Of a DNA stretch of 64,000 nt, positions 1-7,449 are shown one piece after another. The stretch's first letter is position 1; each line of letters starts with the position of its first letter. A model generated the notes under the pieces. It was not told where the DNA came from, did no database searches, and saw nothing but the letters and a program-made list of their open reading frames with translations. Origin of the DNA: VRUE01 sp963708115. GTDB lineage: Bacteria > Actinomycetota > Thermoleophilia > Solirubrobacterales > 70-9. The stretch covers positions 682,001 to 746,000 of the forward strand of contig CAVPRX010000001.1 of assembly GCA_963708115.1 (NCBI GenBank), read 5' to 3'. Both the position numbers and the translations under genes were made by a program.

Positions 1-1659
1 CCCGACAGTCGGGCAGCCTCGTTCCGACGCCAATGCGGAACTGCACGTTGGGACAGGAGCCCAAGGACGGCGACGTCGGGTAGGTGGCGAAGCTGGTGTC
101 GGTCCCCTCGGTGCTGCCGGCGGAGTTGGTCGCGACAAAGCGGAAGTGGTAGGCGGTGCCAATCTGGAGACCGCCGATGTGAACGCTGACCGAACGGAAG
201 CTGTCGTCACTGGAGAAGCCGAACGAAGCGCTCTCCGCGGTGCTCTGCCCGTAGGCGTTGGTCGTACCGTACTCGACGTGGTAGGTGGTGTCTGCGCCCC
301 GAGGGTTGACCTCGGCGGCGAGCGTTGCGTCACCCGTGCCGATGGCTTCAACCGACTGTTCTCTGATCAGAGGCGCGGCGCCGGCGGTAGTGAAGGTCCG
401 GTCGATGCCTTTGGCTTCGCCGACGGCGTTGGTGGCGACGAGGCGGTAGTGATAGATCGTCGCTGGGTCAAGGCCGCTGAGGCTTGCGCTGACCGCGTGG
501 GGGTTCGAGTCGGCGGGAATCGAGGCGGCAGCAGGCACGCATGGGTATTTCTCGTCCGGGCTGACGTTGCTGTACTGGCTGAGGTTGAACTGCGAGGCGG
601 GGACGGCCTCGAAGTGACAGTCTTCGACCGCCATGTCTTTGGGGTTGATCGTGCCGTGCACGCCGGCTCCCGTCCCGCTGATGCCGTCAGCCCCTTCAGT
701 CGTGAGTTTGGGTAGGGAGACCGGGGGCCCAAAAACCTGGATCGTGAAGTGTTCGTAGTCCGAGACGTAGACTTCTTCGGTCGCTTCGTCGATCGCAACC
801 CCGCCGAACCCGCCTTCGGAAGTCGAGAATTCGTAGAGGAAGGTTCCGTCGGCTTCATAGACCGAGACGTGATTGAAGTGGACCACATAGAGTTCGTCGG
901 TGGATTGATCGACGGCTATCGCGAAAGCCGTCGCCGGGTCGACCTCTGTGGAGGTGGCATAGTCGCTCGCGGCGGTGTACTTCTTGGTCGAGCCGAAGAA
1001 GAAGCTGACATAGATGTTGTCGGCGGAGTCGATCGCTAGGTCGCAAGGTTCTCCGCCGACGCTGATCGTGTCGAGCAGCACGCCCGCTGGGCTGTACTTT
1101 TTGAGCAGGCCTTCGTTGCCCTCGGCGACCCAGATGCCTCCGGAGGAATCGGTCGCCACGCCGCAGGGAAAGTTCTGACCGGGGATCGGAAAGCCGCTGA
1201 GCGCTGAGCCGCCTTCGTCAAAGCCGAAGAGTTCGGCTGCGCCGACACTTGCGAAGTAGAGGTCGTGCGAGGAGCTGCTGGCGAAGATGTCGTCGAAGAA
1301 GCCGGCTCCCGTCGCCGTAAGCGGGAAGCTCCCACTCAGGGGGTGTGGGCGCCGGGAGTGGAAGCGTCGAAGCCATAGATCTTCTGCACTTCCTGATCGA
1401 GGGCGTAGAGGCGCTTGTTGCCCTGGTCGAAGGTCAGCGCGGCGGGGCGTTCGAACGAGGTGCCCGAGGTGCCATCGGGTCCGATCGATTCGGTCACCGT
1501 GCGAAATTCGACGGCCGAGGCAGAGCCCGGGACGAAACACGCCGCGACGACCGCGACAGCGAGCAGACCGGCAAGCACCCCAAAACGGCTCAGCGATGGG
1601 CGGCTTGCAGCGCGGCGTGACCTCGATCCCGCCGACGATGCGTTCGACGTGCGTCTCAC
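1..1659 (-). pseudogene. Secreted NHL/Fn3-like surface protein, frameshifted and cut by the left edge
   Basis: The gene starts at 1659 and runs off the left edge. The first 107 codons give a basic N-terminus, a hydrophobic signal peptide ending near SASA, and an NHL-like stretch (PAALTFDQGNKRLYALD) before a TGA at 1336-1338. Shifting frame by one base in the five-C run just before that stop restores an open frame to base 1 with no stop on the minus strand. The restored part continues with propeller-like repeats (VATDSSGGIWVAEGNEG, LAIDSADNIYVS) and then fibronectin-like linkers (YHYRLVATNAVG, YHFRFVATNSAG). It is probably an extracellular wall- or matrix-associated protein. One extra C would make a normal gene, so this may be a consensus error, a real frameshift or a phase-variable tract. 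No enzymatic motif is visible and the C-terminus is missing. Confidence 0.72.
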
Positions 1660-1777
1660 GTAGCTCTCTCCTTGTCTCCGAGCCTCTCTTCCGGGCCGCT
1701 TTCCCTCTGCGGCACCCGTTGGGCTCGGTGTCCCTGTGGTGCTTCTGCCGTCCCCTCCCTGAGCACGGCCTTAGGGC

Positions 1778-1806
1778 AGGATAAAAGAAACCGTTTACAA
1801 ATACAA
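1778..1806 (-). promoter_or_regulatory. Sigma70-like promoter, copy 1 of a shared element
   Basis: On the minus strand TTGTAT (1801-1806) and TATCCT (1778-1783) lie 17 bp apart, about 110 bp before the start at 1659. The surrounding ~50 bases are nearly identical to those at 21026-21076 in front of the collagen-like gene, including a 24-base exact match that spans the spacer and -10. The flanking AT-rich tract is also shared. Conservation of the whole block across two loci is stronger evidence for a functional promoter than the hexamers alone. Confidence 0.6.
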
Positions 1807-1833
1807 GGGGAGGTTTTTTAAGATGAAGGAACT

Positions 1834-1887
1834 CGGCTCCAGGAGCCGTCGTGCCTCCGTGCCTGCAGCTCGGCTCCTCCCAGGAGC
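1834..1887 (-). terminator. Two short hairpins in the 1660-1953 intergenic region
   Basis: Two perfect inverted repeats lie downstream of the subtilase stop: GCTCCT-3-AGGAGC (1873-1887) and CGGCTCC-1-GGAGCCG (1834-1848). Neither has a clear T-run on the minus strand, so they are weak terminator candidates. The rest of this 294-base gap holds only the promoter at 1778-1806 and the 5' leader of the gene starting at 1659. Confidence 0.3.
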
Positions 1888-1953
1888 GGGAGCTCTACTC
1901 CACCGCGGGATTACGCGCCGGCGGGGGCTCCGGGCATGTGCCCAGACCCGACC

Positions 1954-3187
1954 TCATTCCGCCCGGACATAGCCGCCGCCGCTCGTTTCGAGCCCGATCG
2001 CGCCTACGGCGGTCGCTTTCTGGCTTCTCAATTTCAGCCCCTGGGCGGTGTTGAGTTCAAGCTGGGAGGCGCTGTTCGAGTACGACAGGCCGGTGGCGGT
2101 GCCGGTGAGCGACCAGCTGCCGTTCAGTGCGGCTTCTTTGCAGCTCGAGAAGGAGAAGGTGGCGAAGGTGGCCCCTTCGCTGGGCCTGAGCACGACCTGG
2201 GCTTTGCCTTCGACCGTGACCAGTTCCACTTTGGAGACATAGGAGGCCGTCTGTTCGGCTTTGCAGTTTTCCCATTTGCCTTCGACTTTGCAGCCTTTGT
2301 ATTTGACCTGGGCGCTGCCGATGCCGTTGCCGGCGCCGCTGGGGTTTTCCAGCGACGGCGAGCTGACTTCGGTTTCGCAGGAGAGCGTGCCTTGAAGGCC
2401 GACGACCGTCGCCGTGTAGGCGATCGGGTTGCCTTTGGCCGCGATCGTGACTTTTTCGCCTTCTTTCAGCCGCACCGATTCCCATTCGTTGGGGGAGCCT
2501 TCGGTGGCGCATTTGCTGCTGGTGTATTTGCCGCCAGCCTGTTTGTTGCAGCCGTACCAGTAGATCTCGGGTTCTGCTTTGACATAGCCGCCTCCGCTCG
2601 TTTCGAGGCCGAGCGAGCCGACTGCGGTCGCTTTCTGGCCTCGGAGTTTCAGCCCTTCGGCGGTGGTTTCGGCGTTCAGTTCAATCCGCGAGGAGGCGTT
2701 TGAGTAGAGGCCGCGCATCGTGCCGGTGAGCGACCAGCTGCCGTTCAGGGCGGTTTCTTTGCAGCCCGAGAAGGAGAAGGTTGCGAAGGTGGTCCCTTCG
2801 CTGGGTTTGAGCATGACCTGGGCTTTGCCGTCAGTCATGACCAGTTCCGCTTTGGAGACGTAGGAGGCGGTCGGTTCGGCTTTGCAGCCTTCCCAGCCGG
2901 TGCCTTCGGCTTTGCAACCTTTGTATTTGACCTGCGCCGCGCCGAGTCCGTTGCTCGCCCCGCTGGGGTTTTCCAGCGACGGCGAGCTGACTTCGGTTTC
3001 GCAGGAGAGCGTGCCTTGGAGGCCGACCTGCGTCGACGTGTAGGCGATCGGGTTGCCTTTGGCCGCGATCGTGACTTTTTCGCCTTCTTTCAGCCGCACC
3101 GATTCCCATTCGTTGGGGGAGCCTTCGGTGGCGCATTTGCTGCTGGTGTATTTGCCGCTCTGTTTGGAGCAGCCGTACCAGTGCAGG
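1954..3187 (-). repeat. Intragenic tandem domain duplication (period about 624 bp)
   Basis: Two copies of a ~620-bp segment lie at about 1954-2575 and 2578-3187 and encode the last two domains of the subtilase. Long stretches match base for base (for example around 2461 and 3085), which indicates a recent duplication. The unit starts with a WYGC motif and contains EGSPNEWESVRLKEGEK and LSCETEVSSPSLENPSG. Confidence 0.85.
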
Positions 3188-6111
3188 ATCGAACCGGTGG
3201 TGAAGGTCTGATCGGCGCCGTAGGAGGTTCCTTCAGAGTTGCTCGCGAGGACCCGGAAGTGATACGCGGTATGCGGTTCCAGGCCGGAGACCCCCTGGCT
3301 GACTTTGATGTCGGCGATTTCTTTGCCGATGCTTTTGGCTTCCAGTGGCACGCTCTGGCCGTACGAAGTCGACCTGCCGTATTCGAACTGATAGCTGGTA
3401 TCGATGCCCTCGGGGTTGACGCTCGCCTTGAGAGTCGCTTCGGCTGCGGTGGCGGCGCTCGCCGCTTCGGTGGTTACCACGGGCCATTGCGGCGCCGTGC
3501 GCTCCGCCAGCGGCAGGCGTCCTTCCTGTTCGTCAAGAAAGCCACCCGCTGCGCTGCAGGTGGTTGCCGAGGGGCAGGAGATGCTCCCCATTCCCACCTG
3601 GGAGCCGCCTTCTGGAGATGCGACGTTGTCGACCGACCACCCCGATCCATTCCAGTGCTGACCGGAGGCACCGCCAACCGCGGTGCATGAGGTCGCCGAG
3701 ACACAGGACACTCCGTAAAGAGTTGGCAGACTGCTCGAGCTCAGCTTCCATTCCGTGCCGTCCCAAGCCTCTGCCAAGCCGTTCCCCACCGCCATGCAGG
3801 CAGTTGCGGTGCTACAGGAGACGTCGTTGAGGAGGCTCACTTCGGCACCGGCAGGATTCGGGGTGGTCTGCAGAGCCCATTCGCTGCCGTTCCAGCGCTC
3901 GGCGAGGGTGACGCTCGCAGCGGACGTCCAGACCGTGCGCGCGGAGCCGGCCGCCATGCAAACGCTCGCCGAGGTGCAGGAGACACCTCTGAGCTGGCTG
4001 AGTTTCTTGCCCGCCGGGTTGGGGGAGGCCACGACTGCCCATTCGCTGCCGTTCCAGCGCTCAACCAGGGTTTTTTCTTCAGTGGGTTCGCCGCCCAGGG
4101 TGGCGGTGACGTAGCCCCCGACCGCGACGCAATACGTGGTTGTGGGACAAGAAACGCTTGAAAGGGTGACGTTACCGTTGGATACCAACCCACTGGGAGT
4201 CGGCATGGTGAGAGCCGACCAGCTCGTGCCATCCCAGCGCTCGGCGAATGGCACGTAGTGTGTTTTGACCAAGAATTTGCCGATCGCGATGCAGGAACTC
4301 GAGGAGGCACAGGAAACCCCCGACAGACTCGGGTTGGTTCCCCCCGAAGGGTTGGGCACCGACTGAAGTGACCATTCGCTGCCGTTCCAGCGCTCCGCGA
4401 AATTCCCGGACGAAACACCGAGACTACCCACCCCGATGCAAGCGCTCGTCGAAGTGCAGGAAATACCGGTGAACTGAGTCGCACTTCCCCCGCTTGGTAC
4501 GGGCGTGGCCTGGATCGACCAGAGGGACGTTGTGAATTCCTTGTCGGCACCATAACTCGTTCCGGCGCTGTTGGTTACTACAACGCGGTAGTGATAAGTA
4601 GTCCGCGGTTCGACGGAGATCTGTTTGGAGACCTCGATGTCGCCAGTGCCCGATCCGATGCTTTCCGGCGAGGCCGGAATGCTGGTCCCGTATTTGGTGC
4701 TGGTCCCGTATTCGAAGCGATAGGTGGAGGCCAGCCCACCGGCACTGACAGCCCCGTTCAGCTGCGCGCCATGAGGTTGCAGGTTCGAAGCGGGGAAGGT
4801 GATCGCCTCGCGCCCGGGAGAGCGTAGGTCAAGGAGGCGCTCATGGATGCCGTCGCGGGAATTGTCGGTCCAGTTGAGGCTACCTTCCTGGATGAGTTTT
4901 GCCTTGATGGCTTCGACGTCGGCTTTCGAGTTGGGGTTCGATTCGCTCGCCAGGATCGCCGCCGCCGCCGCGACGTGCGGAGCCGCCATCGAGGTGCCAT
5001 TGAGCATTTTGTAGTTTGCACCGAAGAACGATCCTCCCGTGGGAAGAGTCGAGTAGATGCAGGAACCAGGGGCGGCAATGTCGACTTCGCTCCCCCAGTT
5101 GCTGTAGGAGGCAAGCCGATCGTCCGGTCCATAATGCTGACCGCCTCCAGTGCATTCGTATTCTGCCGCAAGCCCGCCCGGCAGTCCGTCATAGTCGGTA
5201 AGGGCAGAGACCGTGATCGCATTGGGGTTTCCGGCGGGGTCGAAATTTTTGACGTTTTGGTCCTCATTGCCGGCGGCCAGCGTGTAGACCACTCCGGCTT
5301 CCACGGAGGCGTTGATAGCTTCATTCACGACGGGCCACGGGCAGGGGCACCCGAGGCTCATGTTCGCAACCTCGATTTCGGTCGCATGGGCGGTGACCCA
5401 GTCGATTCCGGCTGCAATGCCAGATTCGCTTCCACCACCGCTGTCATTGAGTACCTTGACCGCCCAGATCCGTGCCCCCGGCGCGACGCCGACAGAGCCG
5501 ATGCTGTTGTCGAGCGCGCCGACGATGCCGGCGACGTGGGTGCCGTGACCGTATTTGTCGGTGCCGCTGTTATCGACGCAGGTGCTGCCTTCTCCGCTGC
5601 AATCGGTGCGAGCGACCACGTTTAGGTCCGGATGTTCGAAGTCGACGCCTGTGTCGACTACCGCGACGTCGGCGTTGACCCGCACGTCGTCGGTTTCGTC
5701 GATGTCGAGGTCTTTGCGTTCGGCCGCAAAGATGCGCTTGACTCCGGTCGGAATCGTCTGCGAGAAGGCTTCGGCTTCATGGTCGGGAGCCACGTACTTG
5801 ACCCGTGGGTCCTGGCGCAGCGCTTCCACAGCGCCCTTGGAAAGTTCGGCCGAGTAACCCTTCAGCGCGTGGCGATAGACGAAGCCGAGGTCACCGTCGC
5901 GCTGTTCGGTCTGGGTTTCGGCGAGCGCGCCGGGACTGTCGACCGAGTCCTTGAAGACGACGATGTAGTGGTTGGGGATGACGTCCGAAGCCTGCCCGGG
6001 AGCAGCCCAAGCGGAGGAGACGGCCGCGAGCATCGCGATCGCCGCGATCAGCGACCCCGTTGCGAGAAATGTGTGCGTGCGATGGATGGCGCGAACCCTG
6101 CTGGTTGGCAT
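1954..6111 (-). CDS. Secreted subtilisin-like (S8) protease with seven-repeat Cys-pair propeller and duplicated C-terminal domain
   Basis: 1385 aa. A signal peptide (residues ~1-37) is followed by an I9-type propeptide (~45-110) and a subtilase domain with Asp153 (AVVDTGVDFEHPDL), His192 (GHGTHVAG), Asn282 and Ser374 (NGTSMAAPHVA), so the triad and oxyanion residue are intact. A fibronectin-like segment follows (~430-530), then seven repeats of the form SC-x6-C-x-A-x-G with an ERWNGSEW-type strand (~545-875), a second fibronectin-like segment (~880-970), and two near-identical ~200-aa domains (from ~975 and ~1180) with conserved cysteines. The start has a strong GGAGG ribosome site nine bases upstream. 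The enzyme should be exported and active outside the cell; the propeller and tail domains probably bind substrate or wall. Substrate unknown. Confidence 0.9.
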   Translation of the reverse strand: MPTSRVRAIHRTHTFLATGSLIAAIAMLAAVSSAWAAPGQASDVIPNHYIVVFKDSVDSPGALAETQTEQRDGDLGFVYRHALKGYSAELSKGAVEALRQDPRVKYVAPDHEAEAFSQTIPTGVKRIFAAERKDLDIDETDDVRVNADVAVVDTGVDFEHPDLNVVARTDCSGEGSTCVDNSGTDKYGHGTHVAGIVGALDNSIGSVGVAPGARIWAVKVLNDSGGGSESGIAAGIDWVTAHATEIEVANMSLGCPCPWPVVNEAINASVEAGVVYTLAAGNEDQNVKNFDPAGNPNAITVSALTDYDGLPGGLAAEYECTGGGQHYGPDDRLASYSNWGSEVDIAAPGSCIYSTLPTGGSFFGANYKMLNGTSMAAPHVAAAAAILASESNPNSKADVEAIKAKLIQEGSLNWTDNSRDGIHERLLDLRSPGREAITFPASNLQPHGAQLNGAVSAGGLASTYRFEYGTSTKYGTSIPASPESIGSGTGDIEVSKQISVEPRTTYHYRVVVTNSAGTSYGADKEFTTSLWSIQATPVPSGGSATQFTGISCTSTSACIGVGSLGVSSGNFAERWNGSEWSLQSVPNPSGGTNPSLSGVSCASSSSCIAIGKFLVKTHYVPFAERWDGTSWSALTMPTPSGLVSNGNVTLSSVSCPTTTYCVAVGGYVTATLGGEPTEEKTLVERWNGSEWAVVASPNPAGKKLSQLRGVSCTSASVCMAAGSARTVWTSAASVTLAERWNGSEWALQTTPNPAGAEVSLLNDVSCSTATACMAVGNGLAEAWDGTEWKLSSSSLPTLYGVSCVSATSCTAVGGASGQHWNGSGWSVDNVASPEGGSQVGMGSISCPSATTCSAAGGFLDEQEGRLPLAERTAPQWPVVTTEAASAATAAEATLKASVNPEGIDTSYQFEYGRSTSYGQSVPLEAKSIGKEIADIKVSQGVSGLEPHTAYHFRVLASNSEGTSYGADQTFTTGSILHWYGCSKQSGKYTSSKCATEGSPNEWESVRLKEGEKVTIAAKGNPIAYTSTQVGLQGTLSCETEVSSPSLENPSGASNGLGAAQVKYKGCKAEGTGWEGCKAEPTASYVSKAELVMTDGKAQVMLKPSEGTTFATFSFSGCKETALNGSWSLTGTMRGLYSNASSRIELNAETTAEGLKLRGQKATAVGSLGLETSGGGYVKAEPEIYWYGCNKQAGGKYTSSKCATEGSPNEWESVRLKEGEKVTIAAKGNPIAYTATVVGLQGTLSCETEVSSPSLENPSGAGNGIGSAQVKYKGCKVEGKWENCKAEQTASYVSKVELVTVEGKAQVVLRPSEGATFATFSFSSCKEAALNGSWSLTGTATGLSYSNSASQLELNTAQGLKLRSQKATAVGAIGLETSGGGYVRAE

Positions 6112-6232
6112 CTAACTCTTCCTCCCCCGTGGCAGCGCTGGCCGCCATCCGATTACGTAACGAGCCGAAGATGAGATTCCCAGGCGGTGACCGGCGGCGC
6201 TGCCCCAATATGCGCCATCGCGAGGCTGAGAT

Positions 6233-7426
6233 TCAGCGATCTGCGGCATTGGAGCTCTCCTCTATCTCCTGCAGGGCAAGTGCCACTTCCATTGATGCTG
6301 AGGAGCCGGAGAGGGAGTGGCCGATCAAACGCTCGACCCAGCGCAGGCGACGGGTGATGGTGTTGCGGTCCAGGTCAAGTGTTGCAGCGGCCGAGGTGAC
6401 GTTGCGCTGTGCGGCGAAGTAGGCCCGCAGGGTCTCGCGCAGGGCGACACCTCCGTCGCGCTCATCCTCCAGCGGATGCAGGTAGAGCCGGCGCATAGAG
6501 GTCGCCAGCAGGTCGTCTTGCAGAACCGCGGCGAGGAGGGCGACCTTGCCGTAGCGAACCGCGCCTCCCCCTCTCCGCTGGGCGACCAACAGGGCGACGG
6601 CCGCCTGGCGGTGGGTAAGGCGCCAGCCCGCCAAGCCCTCTCCGGGCTCACCGATCGCGATGGCATGCCCTGCAGCAAGTCGCGAGGCCCTGTCCAGCAG
6701 CTCTACAGGTTCGACATGGTGACGGGAACCGAGCCATATCCAGCAGGTTCCCTCCCCGCGCGGGCAGAGCAGAAGCCGACAGTCGAGGCCCTCGGCAAGT
6801 CGGCGCAGCAGTTGCTCGCCGTCGGCTCCTGCAGCAATCGCAGCGAGGTGCCAACCATCGAAGTCATAGTCAAGCTCAGGCGCACTGAGTGGCTCCCCAG
6901 CCAGCAGGCGCTCGATCCGTTCCGCCTTGCGGCCCTGGGCCCCCTTGGGCCTTCGCTCGGCCTCCTCGGTATAGGCCTTGGAGACGGCGGTGAGAAGGCG
7001 GTCGACGATCGCCGCCTGGGAGCGCAGCAGGCGTTTCAGCTCTGCCGGCACCAGCGGCTCGGCGCGCTCAGCCTCCTCGATCAGGAAATCGTCGAGCAGT
7101 GCATGGCCCGCGAGGTAGCGGCGCAGGACGGTGTCGAGCCTGACGCCGGAGCGAGCGGCGAGACGGGCTTGGGCGAGCAGCGCCTCCGGTACCGGAGGCG
7201 CTGCGTCCTCACCACGCTCGATGCCCGCCAGGCCGTAGTCCAGGCCGGCTGACACCGCATTGCGCAGGCCCTCGGCGTACTCGGGTCCGCTACCACGGGG
7301 CAGCGCAGAAACCGCGCGGACGCGCAGCAGAGCCGCCTGCTCTATCTCCGGGCGACGCTCGCGCAGGCGCTCGGCCACTGCGACACTGCCTCGTTCCCGA
7401 CTTCCCTGCCTCACCCGTGGTCGCAC
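6233..7426 (-). CDS. PucR-family transcriptional regulator
   Basis: About 397 aa from a GTG at 7426. The C-terminal ~50 residues (YFAAQRNVTSAAATLDLDR followed by TITRRLRWVE) match the PucR helix-turn-helix; the middle resembles the GGDEF-like domain of this group and the N-terminal half is a helical sensor region. Such proteins usually regulate catabolic or stress genes in response to a small molecule. The start is uncertain: an in-frame GTG about 48 bases downstream (MAERLRERRPE) is also plausible because the first GTG lies almost on top of its G-rich ribosome site. It lies 23 bases after the four-gene operon on the same strand, so it may be read from the same transcript and may control it. 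That link is inference. Confidence 0.8.
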   Translation of the reverse strand: MRPRVRQGSRERGSVAVAERLRERRPEIEQAALLRVRAVSALPRGSGPEYAEGLRNAVSAGLDYGLAGIERGEDAAPPVPEALLAQARLAARSGVRLDTVLRRYLAGHALLDDFLIEEAERAEPLVPAELKRLLRSQAAIVDRLLTAVSKAYTEEAERRPKGAQGRKAERIERLLAGEPLSAPELDYDFDGWHLAAIAAGADGEQLLRRLAEGLDCRLLLCPRGEGTCWIWLGSRHHVEPVELLDRASRLAAGHAIAIGEPGEGLAGWRLTHRQAAVALLVAQRRGGGAVRYGKVALLAAVLQDDLLATSMRRLYLHPLEDERDGGVALRETLRAYFAAQRNVTSAAATLDLDRNTITRRLRWVERLIGHSLSGSSASMEVALALQEIEESSNAADR

Positions 7427-7449
7427 CCCCCTCTACCGCGCGCCCTTCG

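Noticed and set aside
1954..3187. Repeated DNA that might be an array or insertion element
   Set aside because: The two copies are in frame within one gene and encode equivalent domains; there are no short spaced units and no transposase.
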